A stretch of 64,000 nt of DNA from contig QEYB01001389.1 of NCBI GenBank assembly GCA_017562135.1, positions 62,001 through 126,000 of the forward strand, read 5' to 3'. Shown here in pieces: positions 38,901 to 51,774 of the stretch (within the stretch, counting starts at the first letter, position 1; every line of letters begins with the position of its first letter). The DNA is from Dipylidium caninum. Taxonomy: Eukaryota; Platyhelminthes; Cestoda; Cyclophyllidea; Dipylidiidae. The notes under the pieces were generated by a model, which saw nothing but the letters and a program-made list of their open reading frames with translations, was not told where the DNA came from and made no database searches. The translations under genes and the position numbers were made by a program.

Positions 38901-40032
38901 GGGTTTCTTTTTTCTCGCGCTTGCTACGGTCGTATTTATGTGGGCCTGGCTCGAATCAGGTCAAAGTTTTGACAAGGTACTTTGGCGCTTGATTCAATTA
39001 TTTCATTGAAAGGCTTCGTCTTTTTCTTATTAATAATTCTATTCCTAATTTTCTTTTAGTTTTTTTCGTCCAGATTAAGAGTAGAACCCAAAAGTAAGTT
39101 TGTCCGTATGGAGAACTCATATCGTTTGGAATCGGCAAGTCTACGCAGACCATTCTTCTACGTATCCTTTCTCTTGCATTGTTTATTCAACCGTGATTTT
39201 TTAACTCAACGTTATTGAAACTAAATGTGAAATTTCATTTTACTGCCTTTCAAGTTCTGTCATGACTGTAGTGGTCGGCGCACAACACTTAACTAATTCT
39301 CGCTCATATAAGAACAACAGAATAACATTCTACGCAAAAGACTGTTGGCACTCGAGTTTAACATATGCATGGCTTAAGAATCGCGTATCTACGTTTTCAC
39401 GCTTTCCATGTGCTTTTGCATTAGCATTGACCTTAACTCACTGACGCAGGTATTTTTTGTCATTTACTCCTTTTTCGGAACAGGAAACATCGCCAGCGTC
39501 AACACGTAAGTCTACTCATCGTTGCTCCTAAATACATTTTGCACTATAGATTCGACCCAATATCAGTTTATTGTCTCATGACAGTCCTCAACCCTGCAGC
39601 AATGGGTAGTTTGTTGATTTTTAAGGTAAGATTACGTCACACTTGTTCGCATTTACCACGTATTTCTAGATCCTCTGCCCTATCATATTGGTGGGTATGG
39701 CGTATGCCCTGATAGGTCGAGTTAGAGAGAGTCTCGAACGCACCACTGCCTCCACTATACGAGGTAGGCTCAAACCAGAGACCACAATCCTTATGATGAT
39801 TGCCAACTTCCTTGCTGTGCACTTCTTTGGTATGCTGAAAGACGAGGGCTCGTGGCTGGATATCGGTGAGAGTATCAGCCACTATGTGATCGCCGTGTCA
39901 ATGGGGTTAGCCAGCGTCCTTCTTTCTCATTTTGGTAGCTGGATGCTCTTGCCCTCTTGGAATGAATACCACTTTGACATAATTGGACATTCACAGTTAA
40001 CAAAAAACACTGTTTCTACTCGTTCTTGTTGA
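32999..40032 (+). CDS. PIGN: GPI ethanolamine phosphate transferase 1
   Basis: ER membrane enzyme that adds ethanolamine phosphate to the first mannose of the GPI-anchor precursor. I recovered 21 exons (first 32999-33219, last 39670-40032) totalling about 977 residues; human is 931. The start ATG gives an N-terminal TM segment ([20 protein letters not shown]) and then the lumenal alkaline-phosphatase-like domain: [15 protein letters not shown] (metal Asp), [20 protein letters not shown] (nucleophile region), [11 protein letters not shown], and [20 protein letters not shown] (metal Asp/His). The multi-TM C-terminal half ends with [29 protein letters not shown] and [19 protein letters not shown]. 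Phases agree at 18 of 20 junctions. Exon 3/4 (34090/34275) and exon 13/14 (37701/38026) do not match and may hide an indel or a missed exon. Several introns are only 34-40 nt. Confidence 0.95.
35277..36184 (+). other. Long PIGN intron (exons 9-10)
   Basis: A 908-nt AT-rich intron between FMG and LCITLSY, with donor GTGAGT and acceptor TTTTAG. Nothing else recognised. The introns at 36358-36707 (350 nt), 36911-37427 (517 nt) and 38336-38691 (356 nt) are likewise featureless apart from a C-rich run around 36642-36664. Confidence 0.7.
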
Positions 40033-40197
40033 AATTTCCAAATTTAATCTTTCGTTGATTCGGGGAATGCTTTATGACGGACAACAATGACAAAAAATAA
40101 GAATTCGTGTAAAATTTTTAGTAGGCGGTAAATTAAATGTTTAAATGAGTAACAAATGGTTCAGACCGTGTGCAGCTCCGATAGGTCGGAAGTAAAG

Positions 40198-41120
40198 TTA
40201 ACCCATAATGCGTCGAACAAAAGCTAAAACAAACAAAAGCGAGTGACTTAAGATGTCAAGCTGACCGTTGCCCAGTGCGCCACTTAATTGCACATTTAGG
40301 TTAAGCCTATGGGCAGACGCGGGCTTAGCAATCGTGTCGTGCTCAAAACCGACACCGAAAAAATACTCATAGATGTAGAAATTAAAGTGGTAACTGACCC
40401 TCATAGGGCACTTGTCCTTGTCTGTCTTCGATCCCAGATAATAGTATATTTACTTCTTGTTCTGTGAGTCTTTCGCCCAGTTGTGTGAGGAGATGCCGTA
40501 ATTCGGCGGTGCTGATTAGACCGTTCGATTCCTTGTCGAAAACTTTGAAACCTTCGATGAATTCTTCAGGGTTGTTAGGTTTTTTTTCTTTCATCAAGCC
40601 CTGATAGATCGGCAAAAATGTCTCGAAGGTTATTCGTTCATCTGAAGAGGGATGAGCAATGTCAATGATTAACTGCGGAAGAGCATTAAAACAGAGATAA
40701 ACTGCAGATGAATAACCTAGCACTGTAATTTATACACATCAAAATGAGCAGGTGGCTAATATGTTGTAAAAAACATTTGCGGCGGCGGGTGGCAATAGGT
40801 GGAAAATTAGACGTTAAAATTGCTTCAGATGATGAGTCGGAAACCAATCCAGGTCAGAGAGGTAAGACAATTAAACTCAGCAACATTTGTGTCCGATGAA
40901 GGGTTTCGACTTACCAGGCTTTTCTCTGAAACCGAACCTTGCAATTTGGGCTTCGGTCGGTACTAATCCAAGGGCGCGAACTAGGTCACCGATGTATCTT
41001 GCTTCAATCTTTTCGTCCTCACCCGTGGCGAAAAGAGCAAACAATTCCTTGGCATCTATGATATAATAGGAAACGAATGAACACCCAACCTTGTAAGTCT
41101 TTCTCCGGCAGGTCAGCCAT
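40198..41120 (-). CDS. Myosin essential (alkali) light chain
   Basis: EF-hand protein that binds the first IQ motif of the myosin heavy-chain neck. Four exons read in phase: 41120-41090, 41055-40915, 40701-40399 and 40223-40198, for 166 residues (family about 150-160). The start [10 protein letters not shown] sits on a 31-nt micro-exon and the end AFVRRIMG on a 26-nt one. The N-lobe has [20 protein letters not shown] and [15 protein letters not shown]. The linker [15 protein letters not shown] is typical of invertebrate essential light chains. The C-lobe EF-hand [18 protein letters not shown] is the most canonical loop, followed by [11 protein letters not shown]. The acceptor at 40702-40704 was chosen because it alone keeps phase; an AG at 40673-40675 does not. 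It inserts about ten extra residues (near [10 protein letters not shown]) before the linker. Probably muscle-expressed, by family. Confidence 0.92.
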
Positions 41121-41196
41121 TTTTTGAGCCCAAAGCTAACGCTTTCTTCCAAGTGCCTTTAGGCTTTACAAAGGGCGCACTAGTCACTCGCGCCTT

Positions 41197-41204
41197 TAAA
41201 AATA
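41197..41204 (-). promoter_or_regulatory. MEF2-like element upstream of the myosin light chain
   Basis: On the minus strand TATTTTTA flanked by A on both sides, about 77-84 nt upstream of the start codon. It matches the YTAWWWWTAR consensus except at the first base. It could instead be a TATA-type element. Suggestive because the gene encodes a muscle-type protein, but such AT-rich octamers arise easily by chance. Confidence 0.25.
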
Positions 41205-44146
41205 TTAAGTCGGACGAAAAGGTTATTTTACTCATAAGTTCGTTCACATTTACAAAAAAAATTATGTAGAGCCGTTTGACTTTTTTTAAATTTTTATCGC
41301 GTTAATCTATGACATTTAAAGAAATTTCTGCGAAATTGCAATTTTCAACAGTAATAGTTCACATTACCCCAATAATTCTACCATGCAACTCAGTACTATT
41401 AGCCAAATTAGCCTGAATTCCGGTAACGCGGCCCGGCTCAAAAAATAAACTAGTAAATTCTTTAGTTGTACAATTATAGTTAGGACCTTGAGAGTAGGTT
41501 ATTCGGAAGTATATTATCGCTGATGTAGTTGAATAACTCAGTCAAAAATTTTATGCATGATTCCTAAACCCCATGCCTTATGAGATGTAAGAACGCAAAT
41601 ATGAAATTATTTGTGGTGAAAGTTTGTAGGCAAACCCTTGTGTTCCCAATTATGTGATCTACTGTGTCCTTAACTTGGATGGCGCTCTCCTATCGAGGTT
41701 AAAATATCTTGAGACTCACGCTCTGACAGATCCCATTTTCTCACCACATTTTCCGTTGACTAACGTGAAGGATTAGGAAAGTAGAGAAACCGTTCCTTTC
41801 GTTAGCATTTCTTATCTACTTATTTAAGCACGGCAAACACGCATATCTTCATGTACAATGTTTGCTTATTACCAACATAAAAATTTTCCTACAAATGGAG
41901 GTGTGGATTAATTGAGGATAGCTGAACTGAGTGTCTAATATATCCCAGTAGGCATCCACAAGGCTTAAAGCCAGCCAAATGATTTTGAAAATCATAAAAT
42001 CACTGGATGTTCCCCTAGTTTCCTAGATTCGAGTGAACAATAGGTATTCCCGCAGCTGTCAATTATGCACAGTTAATTGCAATATCTTATTTCATCTCTT
42101 TTACCCTTTGAAGGACTCTTTGCCCGTAGTACTGCAGTTTTTTAAGATTATTGGCTGAGAGAATGATTTTAAAAACTGTGAAATAAATCTCTTTAAAGCT
42201 AGAGCCCATGCTGTCCTCCCTGTGCGCTACTCATCCTCTGTTCAGACCAGCATTAGCAAGGCCTACCATAATTCCCTACCTTTAGCTAATGCTTGAAAAT
42301 TATCATCCTTTCATCACGATCTTTCCTTGCTCACTACAGTATAATTACATTTTTCACGTATGATATACGGTACATTTAGTTAAAGGAAGTCTCTATTTGG
42401 GCCAGTAAATTTAGCAGCTGTGCATGCTTACTCCCGATAAATAATTATGATGTGAATATAACCATTTGTTTGATGAGCAGCGGCTGATTTATTACTTAGA
42501 TATCCCCTCTAGGTGAGGAATTTCACCTCTACTGTTAACGACTTAGGTGACTTTTAGTATTAAGTGCTTTTCTCTTAGATGTTGGAAACTCGAAGACCAG
42601 TTGAATGGCGTCGAAAATGCAGTAAGTGCTATCCCGAGGTGCTACAGTCCACTGTTAATTCCATTGCTGATAAGAATTTTGGTTGAATTCTACAGCGAAT
42701 GCGATATTGCTTGGGTACCCACAGTTCATTTACACATTTAGTAGCGGTCACCCAAATGCTTTTTCTTTGACAGTTGAAATGTCATGGATATTACGCGTTT
42801 TCTGCACTTAAGTCGAGATTCTAACGTATAAAGTTCGTTTGAAATCGGCTTCTGCAGTTTTCCTAATGTTGTTACCCTCGGAAAAAAGGTTGACAATTCG
42901 CCCAATCGAGGCCCTTTGCCTGTGTTTCCACGGCGAAGGCTTTAAAGTGTGCCTCCGAACTGCGGAATCCACATTTTTCATACCTCCATTGTAAGACAGT
43001 CCACCTTTTTTTCGAAACCATGCAGATCATTTCTCTCCACTCCATGTCACTTTTAGCTTTACTTCCAAAAATCAAAGCAATGCTATGGCCTTAATATTTG
43101 CTGTTCAGGCGATGCTCCCACTGGTGCGGAGAAAATTCTCTCTCGACCCTCAGAAAATGTTTACAAGATTTAATAATCGTCAACTTTCATGAAGGCATTA
43201 CTGATGAGTCGAGATTAAATAGCCTAGGATGCTTGTGATTTTCCATGCGGAAACTTTTTAATGTCGAATGGAGAAGGGGAAGCGGGGTTTTTGAAAATGA
43301 TACGACTAAAAGCGGCTGGGAATAAGTCATTAAGGGAAATATATTCTCACTAATATATCTACCTCCACCTCTGGACAGTTAAGTTAATTAGTAAATTGGG
43401 TACCAAGCCAATATTGTAGTTACTAAATCCACTTTTATATCATCAAATATTTCCCCTTTTGGTTGGCTTCTCGAGTTGTGAGTGCAATCTTTGCACTCAA
43501 TCATCAGAGCTTTACACAACTTAAGATCGCAGCGGAAGAAATTCGCTATTTGGTCATGAGCTCGAATCCAGTCGGTTAAATTAGGCTTTTATTACCTCGG
43601 GGAGAGAGGTAGTTCGTTAACCATCGGTGTTTTTCTCTTTCTCAGCATCTCCGAAGGACTGCCTCGTGAAGGGCGGTAGGAAAGAGGCATGTTGGTGGAA
43701 CCCACTGGTCTGCCATCGCCAACCGGCTGATATTTCTTAATGAGCCGGGAGGAGAGCGCTAAGACACGGTTTTATTTTGGTATTTGTGGTGAGATGGGGA
43801 CAGGAGACATGACGTCCTTAATGATGACAAAAGAAGCAGTCACGTGTCTCCATCGCCAGTGAATGAGATTACGCGGGGAGGAGGCGATGATAAGCGCTTC
43901 TAGAGTTGACAGATCGCATTGTAACGCATCGCCCCTTCCCCTATTCGCCTTAAATGAGAACTTTAACAATGGATAATTGTGAAGCCCTTCGTCACACCTA
44001 CCCTCCTCCCCATTTTCCCCTCACCTCTTTGCCACCGGTTGGGTGTGCAGCCGCGTGAAGGTCGATGTCTCCTGGCTGTACAGGCAGCCAATCATCGACC
44101 AACATTTCCGCGCTGAGGATTTAACCACGTCCTTGCCCGCACATCC

Positions 44147-44213
44147 GCACACACACACACACACGCACACACATCGGCACACACCCCACCCACCCTTTCC
44201 GCTCCACACACAG

Positions 44214-44245
<32 letters not shown>

Positions 44246-44246
44246 C
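44147..44246. repeat. (CA)n microsatellite cluster
   Basis: Two CA/CACG-rich tracts with interruptions lie just upstream of the candidate first exon of the homeobox gene. They generate long His-Thr open frames that should not be read as protein. Confidence 0.95.
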
Positions 44247-44390
44247 CCTTCATGTATTTACGTGGGTGCGGACATCACACATTTAACGCGGTTTCATCAT
44301 CATCTTGTTCTTGTTCATCTCCTTCTTCCTCCTATTCGCCTTCCACGCATCACCCCAGTCTCCGCGCCCCGAAAGGCCCGTTCCGACCTC

Positions 44391-44472
44391 ATGGCTGAAA
44401 GCTCCGCTGATTCAGCCAATGCAATCGTTGCCGCGGCCGCTGTTGCCGCCACTGCAACTGTTGAAAATCCAG
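44391..44472 (+). CDS. Candidate alanine-rich first exon of the homeobox gene
   Basis: ATG at 44391 opens MAESSADSANAIVAAAAVAA and runs to a donor CCAG|GTAATG at 44473, ending in phase 1. It is on the same strand as the homeobox exons, in a GC-rich block, and alanine-rich starts are common in homeodomain proteins. The first homeobox exon found (46710) needs phase 0, so at least one further exon would be required between them, and I could not identify it. It may belong elsewhere or be noncoding. Confidence 0.3.
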
Positions 44473-46709
44473 GTAATGCGATTGTGATTATTGCTACTGC
44501 CTCCTCCTTGTACCTCTGGGATAAACCGGACCAAGTGGACTCTGTAGGCTTTCCTTTGGTGGAGGTTAAAAGCATCGCCTCTTCTCCTCTCATTCTTGTG
44601 TATTTGAGGAAACTTTTAAGTTGACTTCTTTTGGATATAAGTCAATTGCCCGTTTTCGTACTCATCCACACAAAGTAAACCTCGTGATTTGTGTCAAGCT
44701 ACCAGATTGACTGAGTAAACTTGTCGAGAGAAGGATTTTTCTCCTTACTTCCCACTTTCGTGTCCCCTTTAAAGTGGTAATTACCCCCGGCAGCTTTCAC
44801 CGAATTCTAATTGCTTTTACCCGGCTCTCCGCAATGAAAAGAACCGAAAGATGAAAGCGGCAGCAATGAGGACTTAATGCCCGATGTCGGTAATTACTTC
44901 CGTTGGGGGGCACACACTACCCCCCCTCCCCCCAGAGGATGCTCTTGTTGCATCTCAGCCACGCCAGTTGGCCTTCGGCGTCCTCTAATAGGTGGTGCTC
45001 TCTGGCGTGTAATCAAATATGTGACATCTTCGCGGGCAAAGCGAGCCCCTTCTCCGAGCGGTCGGGTCAAAGACGTGTTAGATCCACCCACGAAGGCTGA
45101 GCCCGTGGCAGGAGAGGATTGCGGCTAGGCGTAGTCTGGTCGGGATGTCGCAACAGCACATTCATTGGTAGTCATCATCATCATCGCCACCATTTCCATC
45201 CTTGTCATTGACTCATGTCAGTGACAAAGTCAAATACAACTGTTTCATCTGTTCGGGACTTGTAGAATTTATATTTCACCAAATAATGTGGTGTTGAGGG
45301 TTCTCAGAGCACTTGACCGCAACGCTCACCGTCGTCTGGCGAAGTTGCTCACTTCCATCAAAGGCGATTGCGTGGATGGTGACACCGCCACGGCTGCCAA
45401 ATTTCGGCCATCGTCGAGTGGCTGATTGAGCGAACTAACTAAATTTGTGCTGTTCTTTTGAATATACTGACAGCGATAATAAACTCCAACCAACACCTTG
45501 AGTAACTTCATTCGAGACGCCAACGATGTTGAGGTTATTTTCGCTCTCGACACGAGTCTCTTCATTACCAGTGAATTAATTTTCTTCAAAATCCTATTTC
45601 CAACCTCCCTTTTTGGTTATGGCGTGGCGGTGGGATGCATTTAAAACACTCACACTATGAGTTTGATTGCCTACAGGCGGCGAGTTTTAATTCTCTTAGC
45701 TGAAGTCCTCGTCTAGCAGTCCTCGCCTTCGGCCTCGTAAGCCACCGAGGAATTAGAATGTGTGAAAAAGTGGAAAATTTCCCCTCTGAGGCGCTTTGAC
45801 TATCGAATCTATGAGTCGGTGAATCCATTTGCCTCACTTGGGTACTTGGTGAGTGTCCTATCGTCTTCCCAACGGACGACAGTGGAAATTATGCATTCCT
45901 GCTTATTTACACAACGCTTTCGACTACTCCCCGGCCTTCTGGCAAAGTGTGAGATGGCGATGTACATGCAAAAATCCTCAATGGATGTCCATACGTCAGC
46001 CGTTCGAAAGCGGCCGACTTCAGGACCTCTGGACGAGCAGCAACACAAAATGAAGTAGTCGGGATTGTTGGCAGACTGTCTTCTCGGGAGACAATGTTCT
46101 AATCCACCGTGGACGCATCAACCGCCGACCGATGGTCCGTACGAGGCAGAGAGGGCGGATGATTCCCCCTAATCCAGAAGGCACTTTTAGCGAAGTAGCC
46201 AACCGAAACACATCACACGGACTCGGACGTTGGGAAACGTTACACGCTTCCCTCCTTGGATGTGTTGTCAGGGGATGGAGCAACACTTCATTCCACCGCG
46301 GCCTCCTGCCCACGGTGGACGACGCGTTAACGTGTGATATGTCAACAAACGTGGCTTCGGTCAATTACGATAATTCAGTCATTTTACTGACTGACATCGT
46401 CTTCACCGATGTAATTCTGTGGGGGCATTGCGGTGTTGGTGTCGAATCGCTCATGGAAGAGGGTCTTGTCGATCACACATTGGAATTCCACACATCCAAA
46501 ATGTCACCATGTGAACGTCACCTACACGACTCGACTAGCACAGCGGGGCTTATTTACACTTTTGATGCAAATTTTAGACACCTTCAACTTCTCGAAATCG
46601 AGGAATCACATCGTCAACGCATTCCACGCCTCAACTTCGCAATTGCCATATTCTGCCCTCTTAGGCGTAAGCTTTTCAATTGTCCCACTAATGCCTTCTT
46701 CTCCTTTAG
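44473..46709 (+). other. Probable intron region 5' of the homeobox exons
   Basis: About 2.2 kb. Exon A of the homeobox gene has an in-frame stop at 46707-46709 just before its acceptor, so the N-terminus must be encoded upstream, probably here. Open frames at 45762-46058 and 46132-46740 cannot be joined with confidence. No domain recognised. Confidence 0.35.
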
Positions 46710-47780
<1,071 letters not shown>

Positions 47781-47825
47781 GTAGGTGTAAATATTTGTAT
47801 CCACGGCCTTATTTCATTTTCCCCG

Positions 47826-47865
47826 TGAGCCTCGCATCGCCTCGCCTCGCCCTGTCCCGCCTTAA
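47826..47865. repeat. Degenerate CGCCT-type pentanucleotide repeat
   Basis: Successive CGCAT/CGCCT/CGCCT/CGCCC units just downstream of the homeobox gene. A larger patch of the same type occurs at 55038-55129. Confidence 0.7.
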
Positions 47866-48518
47866 TCCTCGGCCTCACTAAATCCGTTTTGTTTAATACA
47901 CTGCGATTTTACTACAATCTCGGATTAGGCAGCAGCCAAAGGAGTTCGTGCGGCTGTTGACGTGTCTTGAAGGCGGGCAAACCACATTTTCTCCCTCCCA
48001 TGGGTCTTAAAAGTCCGAAAGGCAATGACATGGATCAAGACTACTCACTTATTATCACTTTAACATAAGATAAGGTGGCCTTTAGACTTTTAACTTGGGA
48101 GGCGGAACAAAAGAGCCTCTTTTGGGCGGCCACCGGCGTGAGGAAAGCTTTCCATTCTCGATAATGTTCACATTGAAGGAAACCGACATCCAAATGAAAT
48201 GTGCTCTGCATTTGTCAGGGGGTAGAGCGTTTCCCAAACCACAGGGAAGCACCCCACGCCGGGCTGCTGGTAAAGCGTCATTTCATGAAACATTTATCTG
48301 TCGACCTTCAAGACTATCCACAGGTGGGATTTCTTCCTTTACCTCACAGCGCAGCTCAGCTACAAAATAACAGAAAAATTCACTCAAATCTCAAAGTGGG
48401 TGGAGAAAATGGGAGAGAACATCAGCTCTGGGTGGCACTTGAGAAGTTTGGGATTTGTGGGAGGAGAATAATCCTCCAGTGGAGGAGTTTTTACTAGATT
48501 CATTTGGCAATTGAGAGG

Positions 48519-48541
48519 TGTGCATGTGTGTGTGTGTGTGT
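48519..48541. repeat. (TG)n microsatellite
   Basis: TG dinucleotide run with one CA interruption. Confidence 0.9.
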
Positions 48542-49374
48542 CGAAAACAGACCGTGGCAACAGATAAATGCTGATGAATTTATATTAGCGTTAATATCTT
48601 CACAAAGGATGGTCAGCTTGACACCCTTCCTGTAAGACGTCAATAATCACGGCGGAGTTGCCACCTGATGGAAAACATTTGGGGAAGAATCTCCCCGGGG
48701 TTGCCCAAAACGCAGGCCTCGAAGGGGTGGCGAATAGGTGCCACGGGGGGAGGTGGGCGTCCGACGGTTGGAGGAGTGAATGGACTGGGAAAAGACTGGC
48801 ATTTGAGATGTGATTGACATAGGTAAGCCCAACTACAAACGGCTGGAAGGAGTTGTGTGGTGTAGGAGGGCGCACATGTGCGCAAATCAACAGCTCGAGG
48901 GCCACACTTGCTATTTGTCTCATCTCCGATGACAGAGGGGGGCCGAGGGTTGGGCGGATGGAAGGTGTTTTGCACCTCTCCATCTCATCTCGTCTGGCCA
49001 GGCAGAGGCCTGCACGCAGAAGCATGTGAAAACACACGCGCTTTGGGGCGTATAACGCTTGGCCACAGCCGCCTGCCACGTGAAACCGCGAGAGCTAAGA
49101 GAGAAAAGGAAGTTGGAAGGTGGTGGCCTCGGCCTGACTGACGTGGGAGATTATGATAGCCAAAGTAACGTACCTACAGCGTGTGTTGAGAGAAGGCGAG
49201 AGGGCGAAAGAGTGGTGGGAGGGTCAAAAGTGACTTGCAAAAGACGTGGCTGTACGACAGATGTTAAGTCAAGTCGTCACTTCAATGGCTGTTACTTGCC
49301 TCGTGCTTACGAATGTCAAGAAGGACTGAAACTGTTCTCCCTCATCAATTACGGTAAGACACTTTTCGCGGGGC

Positions 49375-49394
49375 GAGAGAGAGAGAGAGAGAGA
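49375..49394. repeat. (GA)n microsatellite
   Basis: Uninterrupted GA run of about ten units. Confidence 0.9.
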
Positions 49395-51577
49395 AAAGGC
49401 AGGCAGTGTTAGTTAAGTGGCACTTTTGTCCAGAGCTTGATCCTTCAGGTTTGCTTTTCTCTAAGAATGTCGGATTCGCGTTAACCGAAATTATCGTCTC
49501 CTTCACGTGTCACGACATCGCATCACCAGGGAAATTCGGCATTAAAATAAACTTCTGCGACCTTCAAAAGGCTTTTATTTGAGGAAGGGGACAATCGTCC
49601 TCCCTTTCTCCTCCACTCTCTCACCAACGTCACTTAGTGAGCATCTCAAGGGTGTATGACTTATTTTTGACAGGCTTTCTTGTAAGAGTTGGTTAATTCT
49701 CATGTAGTCAAAGTGGCCGACCCAGTATTCAGAAGAGAGTGAGGATTCCTTTCAGACGTTGGACTCATGAGCTCACCGGGGATGTCCTATTCGTCGAAGA
49801 GGACTTTTTGTGGCAAAGAGGGAATCCCCTTGAAACAGACTTTTTTATCATTAGTCCACACTGTAAAATACATGAGATGCGAGCAACGCAGATGGCAGCG
49901 GGGCGGCGGGAACACAATGCGGACGGTTATTAGTTCGGAAACTATGAAACGGATTTTGAGAGAAAGCAGAAAAGCAAAGGCGCAATTTTTCGGATTATTA
50001 ATTGTTTTTAAATGAAGTAATTTGCGTTGAAATCTATGACTGTTTACCAACGATTGTGCAATTTTTATATGCCTTTTCGGGCAATTTGCATTTTTAAAGT
50101 AAATAAACAGTTCGAAGACTTCTATGAGATCTGTAATACTCGACCGCAGAAATATCGGGTGAATATGGAGGAAGTTCGTATATTCGTCAACTGGAATTGA
50201 AGCCTTCCGTGGTCGTCGTGCGGTAATGTTGCTCCATGCCGAGTAAACAGTGCTGGTTGTGTTGTCTTCATAGATTCCTCTTCATTTGTGGCGGTAGGGA
50301 AACTCCGCCGCTGCTATGCTTTCGCCTGATGGTAGGATTGAAGGAAAAACGCATGACCACTCCTTGTGCATTCTATTAAAATGTTTCTTATGAATGCATT
50401 TTGCCTTAAGAGTTTGTTCTGGGCGTATATTTTTAACTACCCATTCGCTTGGTTGTTTTCGATTATCACAAATGTTGATTTAAATCAAAAACCTCGGCGA
50501 GCGCGAATTTCGCAGGAAGCAGCAAAGTTGTGCATCTGCTCTTGCGGTCACTCGAGCTGCCCCTGCATGAGTCCACTTTTCGTCGTCGTCGTCGTCGGTT
50601 CTTCCTGAAGGCGGGGCTCCTCGACGACACTCAAACTGGCCGAAAGAAATTTTCGGAATCAACTTCACACGCCTTTTTTCAGTAGTGGATCCACCTCCGA
50701 GTGCTGCGTTAATATTTTTTGAAGCCTGTTGAACTGCGCTATGCTTCGCTCTAAACTTGTACAAGAAAAGTAGACGTAAACATGGGAGATGGAACAATCT
50801 TTCGAGATGAGGGAGAAGAATACCTTTAAAATTTATAAATAAAAATAACTAATGCACGTTATAATGTATTTCTCTCAGTCGTAGCTGAAGACCGATGAAA
50901 TTGAAACGCAAGTTTCATAGTTTCCAGAATGTGTATTTTACGGGAGATGGGCAGACTCTTCAATGCAATCACATTCAGCTAAGGTACTGTTAACAACTCA
51001 TCTTCCACCCTATGCCCAAATGATTTAATGTGTTTTTAACCCCCCATAGTTATTTTAATCAGATGTAAACCTACTCATTAATTCCGCAACTCAATATTTA
51101 CTAATTCAGTGAAGGGGTTGCTGCACTCCAAGGCTGCATTTCACTAACCCAACGCCGAAATACAAAAATACCAAAAAGAAAAGAACTCTAATTATCATCC
51201 CGTAGTGGACGTGAAGCGGAACGTTTGAGGGAGAGCGGGACTCTCGACTCCTTTGTTGGCTGTAAATTATATTTTTATACATGACTGGATGAGGCACGTC
51301 ACTTCTGTAACCTGTTCTAATGTGTAAGAGCGTGTGGGAAGAAAAGCTTTGCCTATCAACAACCTAACTACATGATCACTTTTGCCGAAAAGCACCTAAA
51401 ACGAGGATTAGGAGGTATTAGAGTGAAAAGCCTTAAAGTGCAAAAAAGAGGAGACAAAAAAGCCACAACTTCGGTCATCGCGTCAGCTGCTGTTGCCGCT
51501 ACCGCAGGGACCATGTTTATATACACATATACACGCAGACATGCACCCACGCACACGCACACACGAGCACCGACAGA

Positions 51578-51660
51578 GAAGGAGAAGAAGGGGGAAATGG
51601 AGATGGAGATGGAGAGAAGAAAGAAGGCAAGAGAGGGAGATGGGGAGGGAGAGGGGCAAA
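51578..51660. repeat. Purine-rich (G/A) tract
   Basis: About 80 bases of almost only G and A on the plus strand, with GGAGAT and GGGA motifs repeated. It lies about 70 bp before the inverted CCAAT pair. Confidence 0.8.
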
Positions 51661-51728
51661 TAGGAGTTATCTCAACAGCACGCAGAAAAAGAACTCATCC
51701 TGCGCCTTTTAAGCCGCACGCGCACCGC

Positions 51729-51774
51729 TCGACCAATGGGAGAGCAGGCCTAAAGCGCCCCTCTGATTGGTCGA
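51729..51774. promoter_or_regulatory. Inverted CCAAT-box pair
   Basis: TCGACCAAT at 51729-51737 and its exact reverse complement ATTGGTCGA at 51766-51774 are separated by 28 bp of GC-rich DNA. Paired CCAAT boxes in a GC-rich setting are typical of NF-Y-bound promoters. No start site or downstream exon could be tied to it. Confidence 0.45.

Larger units (their letters stand above)
41121..44390. other. Intergenic region upstream of the myosin light chain and homeobox genes
   Basis: About 3.3 kb. The left part is AT-rich and the right part (from about 43.6 kb) becomes GC-richer and ends in a CA-repeat. Open frames at 42547-42741 (plus) and 42872-43075 (minus) have no recognisable features. No gene supported. 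Confidence 0.4.

Noticed and set aside
43480..43590. Possible tRNA B-box (GCTCGAATCC) near 43560
   Set aside because: No matching A-box, acceptor stem or anticodon arm could be folded around it.
44043..44624. 193-codon plus-strand open frame across the CA repeat
   Set aside because: Its first half is His-Thr-Pro sequence generated by the microsatellite. Only the segment from the ATG at 44391 was kept, as a weak candidate exon.
48600..49079. 159-codon minus-strand open frame
   Set aside because: No domain or hydrophobic pattern; overlapping frames are also open on both strands, as expected for CpG-rich noncoding DNA.
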